Shown here in pieces: positions 46,277-54,587 of a DNA stretch of 64,000 nucleotides (position 1 is the first letter of the stretch; each line of letters starts with the position of its first letter). The DNA lies in contig NZ_JBPPLZ010000006.1 in assembly GCF_051535235.1 (NCBI RefSeq), positions 189,259 to 253,258 of the forward strand. Reading direction: 5' to 3'. Source of the DNA: Nitrobacter sp051535235 (lineage in GTDB: Bacteria > Pseudomonadota > Alphaproteobacteria > Rhizobiales > Xanthobacteraceae). The position numbers and the translations under genes are program-made. Below the pieces are notes generated by a model, which ran no database searches, had not been told where the DNA came from, and saw nothing but the letters and a program-made list of their open reading frames with translations.

Positions 46277-47400
46277 CACATCACCTCGATATCGGCTTCG
46301 ATCGCGCCGGCCGCCTTGATCGCCTGCAGAATGCCGATCAGGTCGCGTGGTCCGATGCCGAGGCCGTTGAGGCCATCGACCAGTTCCTGAAGCGAAACGC
46401 CGTTCTTGACCAGCGCGAGTTTCTTGCCGTCCTCGCTGACGCCGACGGAGCTGCGCGGCGTCACCACTGTGCGTCCGCGTGACAGCGGATTGGGCTGGCT
46501 GACCTGCGGACTCTCGGAGATCGATACGGTGAGATTGCCTTGCGCCACTGCGACGGTTGCGACGCGGACGTCGCGTCCCATCACGATGATGCCGGAGCGC
46601 TCATCGATGATGATTTTTGCGGCGATGTCGGGTTCGACCTGCAACTGTTCGATCTCCGTCAAAAGCGCAACGACGTTGCCCTTGAATTCCGCCGGAATGG
46701 AAAGCTGTACGGTGGAGGGATCGATCGGCTCGGCGGTCTTCGTGCCAAGGAAATCGTTGACCGCGGCGGCGATGCGCTTGGCGGTGGTGAAGTCGGCATT
46801 GCGCAGCGCCAGCCGGACGTTCGGCATCCTGTTCAGCGCGAACTCGATCTCGCGTTCGACGATGGCGCCGTTGGCGATGCGTCCGTTGGTCGGCACGCCC
46901 CTGGTGACGCTGGCGGCGGCTCCTTCCGCGGAGAAACCGCCGATCGCGAGCGAGCCCTGGGCCACCGCATAGACGTTGCCGTCGGCGCCGAGCAGCGGCG
47001 TGACGAGAAGAGTACCGCCCTGCAGGCTCTTGGCGTCGCCCATCGCCGACACCGTCACATCCATGCGCGTGCCCTGAGTGGCAAAGGCCGGCAGGTTGCC
47101 GGTCACCATTACGGCTGCGACATTGCCGGTGCGGATGGTGGCGCCGCGGATGTTGACGCCCATGCGTTCCAGCATCGCCTGCAGCGACTGCTTGGTGAAG
47201 GGAATGTTGTTGAGCGTGTCACCCGTGCCGTTGAGGCCGACGACGAGACCGTAGCCGATCAACTGGTTCTGGCGCACACCTTCGATGTTCGCGAGGTCCT
47301 TGACCCGCGAGGTCGCGTGCGCAGGCGTGCCCAGCGGTGCCAGCGCGACAAGCATCGCGACGACGATCCGGACAATTTTTGAAATACCGACGCCAGGCAT
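46276..47400 (-). CDS. flgI: Flagellar P-ring protein FlgI
   Basis: 374 residues from ATG 47400, with GGGGAG upstream. A signal peptide (about 1-30, ending TPAHA) precedes the mature protein, which shows IGYGLVVGLNGTGDT, the hallmark of FlgI. Later are VPTNGRIANGAIVEREIE and VVTPRSSVGVSEDGKKLAL, also conserved. It forms the periplasmic ring around the rod. A sigma-54-like element and a CtrA half-site lie 70 bases upstream, and it leads flgI-flgJ-flgN. Confidence 0.95.
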   Translation of the reverse strand: MPGVGISKIVRIVVAMLVALAPLGTPAHATSRVKDLANIEGVRQNQLIGYGLVVGLNGTGDTLNNIPFTKQSLQAMLERMGVNIRGATIRTGNVAAVMVTGNLPAFATQGTRMDVTVSAMGDAKSLQGGTLLVTPLLGADGNVYAVAQGSLAIGGFSAEGAAASVTRGVPTNGRIANGAIVEREIEFALNRMPNVRLALRNADFTTAKRIAAAVNDFLGTKTAEPIDPSTVQLSIPAEFKGNVVALLTEIEQLQVEPDIAAKIIIDERSGIIVMGRDVRVATVAVAQGNLTVSISESPQVSQPNPLSRGRTVVTPRSSVGVSEDGKKLALVKNGVSLQELVDGLNGLGIGPRDLIGILQAIKAAGAIEADIEVM

Positions 47401-47460
47401 CCTCTGCTCCCCGCTGAGGGTTCGGTGGCTCGCCGCCACTCCCATGACGGCCATCCGCAG

Positions 47461-47483
47461 TTAACCATGCGAAGTCCATGCCA
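47461..47483 (-). promoter_or_regulatory. CtrA half-site abutting a sigma-54-like promoter of flgI
   Basis: The minus strand reads TGGCAT-N5-TCGC (47483-47469), two mismatches to TGGCAC-N5-TTGC and correct GG/GC spacing, 69 bases before the flgI start. Directly next to it, TTAACCAT (plus-strand reading) lies at 47461-47468. Confidence 0.5.
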
Positions 47484-47607
47484 CCGCCGCGCCGGGCGCA
47501 TAATATTGATATCCTTAGGTGATCGGTGCCGCAGCGTGAGCTGGCGCAAGGGAAGGCGGCGGCGAAGTTGCCGTGACCGGCAGTTCTTGCCGGGTGTTCA
47601 CGCTTCG

Positions 47608-47615
47608 TTAACCAT
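47608..47615 (+). promoter_or_regulatory. CtrA half-site upstream of fliX
   Basis: TTAACCAT at 47608-47615, 119 bases before fliX. In Caulobacter fliX is a CtrA target. A perfect hairpin (CCGGCA/TGCCGG) lies just upstream at 47577-47593. The remaining flgI/fliX intergenic region (333 bases in all) shows nothing further. Confidence 0.45.
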
Positions 47616-47733
47616 AACGGTCCACGGTTCTTTTGTCGGCGTTATTTGTGGCGTGACACTGCGTCCGGCGGCCGTAGACTCTCGCGCGCCGGCTTAGAGC
47701 TGTTCGTTATCATCACAACTCTGTGAGCATGCG

Positions 47734-48147
47734 ATGCGAATTTATGGCCCCAACGGAACGACGTCCGCGGCGCAAGGCACGACAGCGCGGCGGAGCGGCG
47801 GCAGCGAATTTTCCTTGCCGGACCCGACCGCGGCCACGGAAAACCGCGCTGCCACGGCGCCCAAGCCTGCCGCAACCATCGATGCGCTGTTGGCATTGCA
47901 GGGCATCGAGGAGGATCCTGTGGAGCGGCGCAAGCGCTCGGTGCAGCGGGGCAGGAGCGCTCTCGACGTGCTCGATGACCTCAAGATCGCGCTTTTGTCC
48001 GGTAATTTCGATCCTTCGACCGTGACGCGGCTGCGCACCGCTGCGGCCGATCTGAAATCGTCTTCGGGCGACGCCGGTCTCGACGCGGTGTTGTCGGAAA
48101 TCGAATTGCGCGTCGAGGTCGAACTTGCCAAGGCCGGTCATTACTGA
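47734..48147 (+). CDS. fliX: Flagellar assembly regulator FliX
   Basis: 137 residues. The N-terminal MRIYGPNGT and the C-terminal RRKRSVQRGRSALDVLDDLKIALLSG are FliX family blocks. FliX is a cytoplasmic/membrane-associated factor that in Caulobacter couples early flagellar assembly to the sigma-54 activator FlbD. It sits between the flgI and dksA genes, on its own strand. The middle is Ala/Pro-rich and likely flexible. Confidence 0.92.
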   Translation: MRIYGPNGTTSAAQGTTARRSGGSEFSLPDPTAATENRAATAPKPAATIDALLALQGIEEDPVERRKRSVQRGRSALDVLDDLKIALLSGNFDPSTVTRLRTAAADLKSSSGDAGLDAVLSEIELRVEVELAKAGHY

Positions 48148-48407
48148 GAGCCGCGACGCGGTGGTAATGCCGGTACCGCGGTTGCTCTCACAGACAATCG
48201 TGCGCGGCAGCGGACGTGCGTCGGCCGGTTCCCGGTTCCACGCCCCGGAAGGCTTCTAATCGGCGCGTAAATGACGGGATTCCGTTCCGGAGCCACGGTC
48301 TTTCGACGCGACGATATTGTCTGTCACAAAAGGCCGCTATATAAGCTCGGCCCCAGCCGGCCGGTCCGGCCGCAGCCGAATCGTCCGGCGCATTGCACGA
48401 CTATGGA

Positions 48408-48824
48408 ATGCATTTGGAAAAGCTGAAAAATTACAGGCCATCCGACAAAGAGCCGTTCATGAACGAGCGTCAGCGCGAGTATTTCCGCGCCAAGCTGCTG
48501 GCATGGAAGGACGAGATTCTCCGTGAATCGAAGGTCACGCTGCAGACGCTTCAGGAAGAGAACGTCAATCATCCCGACCTTGCCGATCGCGCATCGTCGG
48601 AAACCGACCGGGCCATCGAGTTGCGGGCTCGCGACCGGCAGCGCAAGCTGATTTCCAAGATCGACGCCGCCTTGCAGCGGATCGAAGACAATACTTACGG
48701 TTATTGCGAGGAAACCGGCGAGCCGATTTCGCTGAAACGGCTCGAGGCGCGACCGATCGCGACGCTCTCGGTCGAGGCGCAGGAGCGCCATGAGAAGCGC
48801 GAAAAGATTTACCGGGACGAGTAG
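48408..48824 (+). CDS. dksA: RNA polymerase-binding transcription factor DksA, zinc-site-less form
   Basis: 138 residues from ATG 48408; a TTG at 48393 is possible. The N-terminal coiled-coil begins YRPSDKEPFMNERQREYFRAKL, and DRASSETDRAIELRARDR carries the coiled-coil tip acidic residues. In the C-terminal domain only one of the four zinc cysteines remains: YGYCEETGEPI and PIATLSVEAQE have Thr, Ser and Ala where zinc-binding DksA has Cys. It would still act with ppGpp at the secondary channel, but without zinc. It is 260 bases after fliX. Confidence 0.93.
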   Translation: MHLEKLKNYRPSDKEPFMNERQREYFRAKLLAWKDEILRESKVTLQTLQEENVNHPDLADRASSETDRAIELRARDRQRKLISKIDAALQRIEDNTYGYCEETGEPISLKRLEARPIATLSVEAQERHEKREKIYRDE

Positions 48825-48855
48825 GGCCCAGGGGTGCGTCGGACTTGATCTCGGG

Positions 48856-48871
48856 AGCCTGAAAACAGGCT
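48856..48871 (+). terminator. Weak hairpin after dksA
   Basis: AGCCTG and CAGGCT form a perfect 6-bp stem with an AAAA loop, 31 bases after the dksA stop. There is no T run, so termination would be inefficient or Rho-dependent. The rest of 48825-49233 holds only the small open frame annotated next. Confidence 0.35.
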
Positions 48872-48985
48872 GGTGCCTGCCTTGATGCTGTCAAAGCCGG
48901 AACAGCTCTTTGAGCGGCGCGACAAAGGGAGTGGCCCGGGCCGCGGCTGCGTTTTCTGTCAGCACCACCATCCGAATGGCGTCGC

Positions 48986-49153
48986 TTAAACATCAGGCGA
49001 ACCTCCGCAGAGCGGCGGCCCAGGGCCGCCGCCGCATCGAGACGCCGCCACGAGGTGGCGGATCGTCGTCGTCCTCGCCGTCGAGATGGCGCAGCGCCGC
49101 GAGAATGTCGCCAAAGGATCGAGATGACCGGTATTCGTGTTGGCGTTCGTCAT
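48986..49153 (-). CDS. Small hypothetical ORF after hsp20, possibly frameshifted
   Basis: ATG 49153 has a strong ribosome site (GAAGGAAG about 6 bases upstream) and follows hsp20 by 80 bases. The given frame (MTNANTNTGHLDP, then low-information sequence) yields 55 residues. The overlapping frame, ending at 48993, encodes a more protein-like stretch (FGDILAALRHLDGEDDDDPP). One lost base near 49118 would join the two. I cannot tell which is real. Confidence 0.35.
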   Translation of the reverse strand: MTNANTNTGHLDPLATFSRRCAISTARTTTIRHLVAASRCGGGPGPPLCGGSPDV

Positions 49154-49233
49154 GTTGACTTCCTTCACGCTCCTTTCCTCGGGATGGCTTTCCAGGATAT
49201 TCGAACGGCGGAGCGGACCGCCGCCCGTAATCG

Positions 49234-49731
49234 TCATTGCGTGTTGATCGCGATGCGCTTGACGCCTGCGCGCGCGTTTTCGGACTTTGGCAGCGAGACG
49301 GTCAGGACCCCATTCTTGAAAGAAGCCTGGACCTTGTCCTCATCGACATTATCGAGAGGAATTTGCCGCTCGAAAGAGCCGTAGTAACGCTCGGTGAAGT
49401 ACTTGCCTCCGTCTTTATCCTCTTTGTGCTCGCTCTTCTTCTCGCCGCGAATGGTCAGCACGCCGTTGGCGATTTCGATCTGCACCTCCTTCTCCGTCAT
49501 GCCCGGCAGTTCGGCCGAGACCGTCAGCGTTTTGTCCGTATCGCTGAGCTCGATCTTGGGCCAGCCGAAGCGGCCTTCCATGAGCGGGGTCTGACCGGAG
49601 TCGATGCCACGAAAGACGTCGTCGAACAGGCGGTTCATCTCGCGATGCAATGTCAGGAACGGGTCGAGACTGCCGCGTGCCGGGGCAAGTTCCTGACTTC
49701 TCGACCAGGGAATAAGATCACGGATTGCCAT
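49234..49731 (-). CDS. Small heat-shock protein, Hsp20/alpha-crystallin family
   Basis: 165 residues. The N-terminal region is followed by an alpha-crystallin domain with WPKIELSDTDKTLTVSAELPG and NGVLTIRGEKK, and the closing FKNGVLTVSLPK is the consensus end. It is an ATP-independent holdase. It is class A type by its ELPGMTEKEV core. It heads a short unit on the minus strand with the small ORF. An Hsp20 remnant lies 83 bases upstream. Confidence 0.93.
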   Translation of the reverse strand: MAIRDLIPWSRSQELAPARGSLDPFLTLHREMNRLFDDVFRGIDSGQTPLMEGRFGWPKIELSDTDKTLTVSAELPGMTEKEVQIEIANGVLTIRGEKKSEHKEDKDGGKYFTERYYGSFERQIPLDNVDEDKVQASFKNGVLTVSLPKSENARAGVKRIAINTQ

Positions 49732-49814
49732 GGTTTTTCTCCTTCCTCATGTGGAATAGGGAACGTGGACCTGCTTCTGCGCGGCCGCGCGTTCTGCTGA
49801 ACCTCGATCGGGCG

Positions 49815-50069
49815 TCAGGCCGCTTTCTTCTGCTCGATCTGCGAGGAGGGAAACGCTCCGGTGGCGATGTTGATCCGACGCGGCTTCATTGCTTCCGGCA
49901 CTTCGCGAAGGAGATCGATGACGAGCAAGCCGTCGCGGAACGAAGCCTCTTTCACCGGCACGTAATCTTCTAGGTTGAATACGCGCCGGAACGGACGCGC
50001 GGCGATGCCCCGGTACAAATACTCGTGAGCAGCGCCTTCCGGCTTTTTGCCCTCGATGGTGAGCTTATC
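49815..50069 (-). pseudogene. 5'-truncated Hsp20 (IbpA-type) remnant
   Basis: About 84 residues of an Hsp20 C-terminal half: DKLTIEGKK, then YRGIAARPFRRVFNLEDYV, EASFRDGLLVIDLLREVPE and KPRRINI. The whole N-terminus and first half of the crystallin domain are gone. Similarity starts at the stop codon of the patatin gene, and an in-frame TAA lies just before it at 50076-50078. No good start codon exists (only TTG at 50018). A deletion or rearrangement seems to have joined the two genes. Confidence 0.8.
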
Positions 50070-51936
50070 GGAACATTACCCGCTGCTCGTCCGTCAGCCC
50101 GGCCAGTACCTGGCTGGCGTGGCTGTAGCCGGCCGCGACCATCTCCTCGAAACGGCTCCAGTCCAGCAGGCGGCCGTCAGGCACACGCGGCCGGAACAAC
50201 AGGTCGGTGAATTTTCCCATTTCCTTCTGCTTCGAAACCGAGGTGATGAAGGACGATCGCAGCATCGTCTCCGGCACGCTCGGCAGGCGGTAGCGCCGCT
50301 TCGCGCGCGGCCTCAGCCTGTCGCGCAGCAGCGCGAGCGTTCCCGGCATGCAGTCGATGTCGAACACCTGCTCGCGGTCGACCGAGAGGTCGACGCCGAT
50401 GATGCGGCCGGCGCCGAGCCGGGCCATCACATCCACCGGGAAATTGTTGAACGTGCTGCCGTCATACATCATGTGCCCGCCGACGAAGACCGGCGGCAAC
50501 GCTCCGGGAATCGCATAGCTCGCGCCGACATTGCGGGTGAGGTCGCCGCGCGACAATACCGCTTCGCGGCCGATCGAGAAATCCGACGCCATTGTGAAGA
50601 AGGTGATCCAGCTATCCTCGTTGTCGATCGCATCCCGGCCGGTGGCGTCGCGCACGGCTTGCGTCATCGCGCTGCGCGTCCGCGCGCCCTTGATCAGCGA
50701 CACCAGCGGGACGAAGTTGTAGTCGCCCGTTACATTGCCCCGTGGATGTTCGAGAAACGCCTTGCGGACTGCGGCTGCGACCTCATCCGCGCTGCGGCCG
50801 AGCGCGAGTACCAGACCCATGACCGCGCCGATCGAACTGCCGCCGAGCATGTCGACGGGAATGCCGGCCTCTTCCAGCGCTTTGATGACGCCGACATGGG
50901 CAAAGCCGCGCGCGCCGCCGCCCGACAGCACCAGTCCGATGCCGCGCCCCGAGATGATGCGAGCGATCCGCGCCATATCGCGGGGCAGATGCGGGCGAAG
51001 ATGGAAGTGCCGCGCAGCCGGCCGCGCATCCAGCCATCGCGCCGTGCCGGTCGGAATTCTGGTATCCGTCCCGTGCAGCAGGATCAGCGTCTGTCGCGCG
51101 ATCGAGATCGGGGCAGCGGGCGACAGACAGGCCCGCTCGACTTCGGACAGGCCGGAATCGCGCTCGGCAGCGGCAAGCAGCAGGATCTCGTCGGCATGGC
51201 GCAGGCAGAACCGGGTCCACGCGGTGTTCCCTCCGTCGGCCGCAAGATAGACCGCGCGGCTCCGTGCCTCGATCTCGTCGATATAATCGGCGAGCGCGTC
51301 ATGACGCCGTCCGACCGGGTGATCAGGGGTAGCGCCGAAGCGTTCGGCGACCTCATTGGCGCTGACCACCGTCACCGGCTTCGCTTGTGAGGTTTGCACG
51401 TCGCGCAGACATTGCGCGAATTCGACCGCATCCAGCCCCGGCGTGATCGGCAGGATGCAGACGTTCACCGGAACCAGGGGCGGCTGACGCTCGCGCTCGT
51501 GGCGGCGGAAGCGCCGGATCACGATCCGCATCATCGACATTTCGATATCGGAGTCCTGCGTGATCGCGTGTTCGATCATCGCGCGCGTCACCTTGACAAG
51601 CAGGGTATCGCGCACCGCCACGATGGTCGCCGAACGCGGCTCGCCGGTGAACAACGCGAGTTCGCCGATGGTTTCGCCGCGCCCGATCTCGCCCAGAATT
51701 TTCCGCGCGCCGGATTCGGTTTCGGAAAAGGCGTGCAGCCGTCCGGACAGGACGAAGTAGACCTCGTCGCTGACGTCGCCCTGGCGCAGCAGCGTCGCGC
51801 CGGAGGTGAGATCGACATAGATGGCCTCGGACTGGATGGTTCGCAGGATCCCGGCGTTACCGGACCCGAAGTAGTTGCGAAGCACGGTCTGGAGCAGCGC
51901 GTCGCGTTGCTGAAGATCGGGATCGGGTTTCGGCAT
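50065..51936 (-). CDS. Patatin-like phospholipase with cyclic-nucleotide-binding domain
   Basis: 623 residues from ATG 51936, with AAGGAG about 10 bases upstream. The N-terminal third (about 30-140) is a cNMP-binding domain with GETIGELALFTGEPRSATI. The patatin domain starts near residue 320: GGGARGFAHVG is the oxyanion hole, GGSSIGA the nucleophile elbow, and YDGSTFNNFP the catalytic aspartate motif. This is the NTE/RssA-like design, a lysophospholipase tied to a ligand switch. The stop overlaps the adjoining Hsp20 remnant by five bases, so the 3' end may have been made by the rearrangement. Confidence 0.9.
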   Translation of the reverse strand: MPKPDPDLQQRDALLQTVLRNYFGSGNAGILRTIQSEAIYVDLTSGATLLRQGDVSDEVYFVLSGRLHAFSETESGARKILGEIGRGETIGELALFTGEPRSATIVAVRDTLLVKVTRAMIEHAITQDSDIEMSMMRIVIRRFRRHERERQPPLVPVNVCILPITPGLDAVEFAQCLRDVQTSQAKPVTVVSANEVAERFGATPDHPVGRRHDALADYIDEIEARSRAVYLAADGGNTAWTRFCLRHADEILLLAAAERDSGLSEVERACLSPAAPISIARQTLILLHGTDTRIPTGTARWLDARPAARHFHLRPHLPRDMARIARIISGRGIGLVLSGGGARGFAHVGVIKALEEAGIPVDMLGGSSIGAVMGLVLALGRSADEVAAAVRKAFLEHPRGNVTGDYNFVPLVSLIKGARTRSAMTQAVRDATGRDAIDNEDSWITFFTMASDFSIGREAVLSRGDLTRNVGASYAIPGALPPVFVGGHMMYDGSTFNNFPVDVMARLGAGRIIGVDLSVDREQVFDIDCMPGTLALLRDRLRPRAKRRYRLPSVPETMLRSSFITSVSKQKEMGKFTDLLFRPRVPDGRLLDWSRFEEMVAAGYSHASQVLAGLTDEQRVMFR

Positions 51937-52105
51937 CAAACCGCAACTCCTTGTCGGCACATGCCGTTGCGAATTCAGGCCGATCGAGCATAGTTTCAGA
52001 AAGCCGCCGGATGAACGAAATTCTTGTCGCAGCCGGCCTCATCGTTTGAGTGTCGAAATTGCGTTCTGATGGAACGCACTTAGACACCTCGCGACGACAT
52101 TGATG

Positions 52106-52396
52106 TTAATCACGCCCGACCCGGCCGGGGAATCCCGGCGCGATGGGGCTGTCGCCGCTGAGGCCGCTCGGCACGGCGCCGGTGCCGATGGTTCCGGGAC
52201 GCGATGTGTTCGGCACCCCCGGCTGGTTGACCACGCTGGTGTTGAGCCGCGGCGAGGGCGTCGGCGTCACGACTGTCGCCGATGGCATCTGTCCGTGGAT
52301 GTGCACGCGGCCTTTGCGGTGACGCGCCTGCGCCGCGTCCGAAATCACGCTCAGGGATATGACAAGGACGATCAGGATACGAACGAGCGATGACAT
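52106..52396 (-). CDS. Small secreted protein, unknown
   Basis: 96 residues. A signal peptide (about 1-23, VRILIVLVISLSVISDAAQA) precedes a Pro/Thr/Gly-rich mature part with no recognisable domain. The basic RHRKGRVHIHGQ follows the cleavage site. It is likely disordered outside the membrane. It lies downstream of flgH on the same strand, beyond a hairpin. Confidence 0.6.
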   Translation of the reverse strand: MSSLVRILIVLVISLSVISDAAQARHRKGRVHIHGQMPSATVVTPTPSPRLNTSVVNQPGVPNTSRPGTIGTGAVPSGLSGDSPIAPGFPGRVGRD

Positions 52397-52535
52397 GGAA
52401 GTCTCCGGCGGTTGCGCACGATGTCGCGGATACGTGATGCCATCGACATAGGTATTGCCAACGCCTGCGGGCAGACCGGTTTCATGAATTTTTATCGAGA
52501 AGCCGGCGGGTTTGGCGGCATGCGCGAAACGATGA

Positions 52536-52566
52536 CGGCCTCCGGCAGGGGAGCTACCGGAGGCCG
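52536..52566 (-). terminator. Hairpin after flgH
   Basis: A perfect 10-bp GC-rich stem (52536-52545 with 52557-52566) with an 11-base loop, 128 bases past the flgH stop. No strong T run follows on either strand. It may end the flgF-flgG-flgA-flgH transcript. Confidence 0.5.
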
Positions 52567-52693
52567 CAATGCCGGACGATGCGCAGCATCGCCGGGTCGT
52601 CGCCGTCTCGCGCCTGGGGTTCGCGAAACGGCGGGGAGCTCGTGAAAGTCTAGCGGAGCGGATTTGACATTCGCTATTTCCTTACCAAGACCG

Positions 52694-53452
52694 CTAGAAC
52701 GGCAGCAGCACGTCCATCACCTGCTGACCATAGCGCGGCTGCTGCACGTCGCTGATCTGACCGCGACCGCCATAGGAGATACGGGCCTGCGCGATCTTGC
52801 TGGAGTCGATGGTGTTGTCGCTCTGGATGTCCTCGGGGCGGACGATGCCGGCCACGATCAGTTCGCGGATTTCAAAGTTGACGCGGATTTCCTGCTTGCC
52901 TTCGACCACCAGGTTTCCATTGGGCAGCACCTGCGTGACCACGGCGGCGACGCTGGTCTGCAGATTCTCCTGGCGCTGCACCGAGCCCTTGCCGTCGCTG
53001 GACGCTGTGGAATCCGTGGTCAGAATGCGGCCCGGCAGTATCGAGGTCGCTGGATTTTTGATGACCTTGCTGCCGATGAAGTCGGTGATGCCCGAATCTT
53101 CCTTGCTGCTGCGGCTGCGCTGGGTCTCGTTGGCGATATTGGCCTTGTCGGTGAAATTCACGGTGACAGTCAGGAGGTCGCCGACGCGCGCAGCGCGCTG
53201 GTCCTTGAAGAACGCGCGCGAACCGTTTCGCCACAGCGAGTTGGCGTTGTAGGACACCGTCTCGGGCTTCGGCATCGGCATCTGCACCGGCTTGTAGCCC
53301 GGCTGCGTCGTCGGATTGTCGATCGCGGTCAATTTGGGTGTCTCGCCGATCTGGGAAAGCCGATCGATGGATGAACAGCCACTGGCAAGGCCGGCGGCGG
53401 CCAATAACGTGCCGGCGAGAGCGAGGCGGTTGATGTTCGCGGACTTCAACAT
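52694..53452 (-). CDS. flgH: Flagellar L-ring protein FlgH
   Basis: 252 residues. A lipoprotein signal with lipobox LASGC lies near residue 26. Mature marks are SLWRNGSRAFFKDQRAARVGD and RPEDIQSDNTIDSSKIAQARI, classic for FlgH. It forms the outer-membrane ring. It ends at a conserved aromatic tail (VMDVLLPF) as usual. It starts five bases after flgA, and the two are probably coupled. Confidence 0.95.
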   Translation of the reverse strand: MLKSANINRLALAGTLLAAAGLASGCSSIDRLSQIGETPKLTAIDNPTTQPGYKPVQMPMPKPETVSYNANSLWRNGSRAFFKDQRAARVGDLLTVTVNFTDKANIANETQRSRSSKEDSGITDFIGSKVIKNPATSILPGRILTTDSTASSDGKGSVQRQENLQTSVAAVVTQVLPNGNLVVEGKQEIRVNFEIRELIVAGIVRPEDIQSDNTIDSSKIAQARISYGGRGQISDVQQPRYGQQVMDVLLPF

Positions 53453-53457
53453 GAACG

Positions 53458-54576
53458 TTACTCGGATCCTGGAGATACAGACGCGCCGTCGCGGGCGAAA
53501 TCAGGAGAAGACGCGCCAGCCATCGCCGGCGCTTCGGCGACCGGTGCGGCGCTCGCGAGCCTGCGCGGGACGACCGGTGCAACCGGAGAAACCGAGACCT
53601 GGCCGCGCCCGACCACGACACCGGATACGGTGCGTTTCGATTGCAGGTTGAGCACGCTCACGACATCGCCTTCGGTGCCGGCCTCGGTCGCCTTGCCGCG
53701 CACGGTGAGATAGATTCCCGCAGCCTGGTAGATCAGGGTCACGGCCTGGTCGCGTTGCACCAGGTCCGGCTTGGCGAGGTCGGCGCCATGCAGGGCCTGG
53801 CCGGCGCGCATCTGCCGCCGCGTCTGCATCCCGATGACGCGGTCGCGGTTCGCGGCATCGTTGCCGACCTCGGCTTTGGGGCGACGCTCCATCACGACAT
53901 CGGAGAACTTCAGCAGCGTGTTGCGGTCGACGTCGCGGGCAAGCACGGGAGCCTCGACGGTCTCGATGGCGGTGCCGGTGAAGCGGAGGCGGGCGGGTGC
54001 GGCGCCTGAGCCGTTGCCGATCTCGAGAGTGACGTCGAAACGTCCGTTGCGCGGGTCGAACCGCGTCACGACCGGAGTCACGGCGCCGTCGTTCGTCGCA
54101 TCGAGATGGATCGTCTGGAGGTCTTTATCGAAGGTCAGCGACAGGTCCTTGGCGTCCCCGAGCCCGTTGCGGTGCTCGAGCGCCACGGCGATCTGCAGTT
54201 CGATGTCGTCGACATCGAGGGTGCGCGCGAGCCGCGTCACCGAGACGTTGCGAATGCCGTGAGCGTCGACGCCGATCACCTGATGCGCGCGGAGAGCGTC
54301 GAGCACCTGCGTTGTCGGAAGGGTTCCGGTGGTGCCGGGCTCGGGCGCGCGATAGATCGCGATTTGCGCGGCACTGCCGGCATTGTCGATGACGTCGCCG
54401 ACCCGCACCACATCGCCGGTGACCTTGACGTCGGCGCGAAGCAAGGGGAGGGGAACGGCGGCCGCGGTCTGGATCGCGCTCGCCAGCGCGGCGCGCGGTG
54501 GAGCGTCGTTCGCGGCCAGCGCCGGAGCGGACGCCGCCATCAGCGCCGCGGCGAGGAGAGACGAGCGGATGGCCAT
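53458..54576 (-). CDS. flgA: Flagellar P-ring assembly chaperone FlgA
   Basis: 372 residues, longer than the enteric protein (about 220), as usual in this group. A signal peptide (about 1-22, ending APALA) is present. The C-terminal SAF/FlgA region includes VMERRPKAEV, RRQMRAGQAL and KATEAGTEGDVVSVLNLQSKR, with VSGVVVGRGQVSV near the end. It assists FlgI polymerisation in the periplasm. A Pro/Ala tail of about 40 residues follows the domain. It is between flgG and flgH. Confidence 0.92.
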   Translation of the reverse strand: MAIRSSLLAAALMAASAPALAANDAPPRAALASAIQTAAAVPLPLLRADVKVTGDVVRVGDVIDNAGSAAQIAIYRAPEPGTTGTLPTTQVLDALRAHQVIGVDAHGIRNVSVTRLARTLDVDDIELQIAVALEHRNGLGDAKDLSLTFDKDLQTIHLDATNDGAVTPVVTRFDPRNGRFDVTLEIGNGSGAAPARLRFTGTAIETVEAPVLARDVDRNTLLKFSDVVMERRPKAEVGNDAANRDRVIGMQTRRQMRAGQALHGADLAKPDLVQRDQAVTLIYQAAGIYLTVRGKATEAGTEGDVVSVLNLQSKRTVSGVVVGRGQVSVSPVAPVVPRRLASAAPVAEAPAMAGASSPDFARDGASVSPGSE

Positions 54577-54587
54577 GGTCAGCCTCC

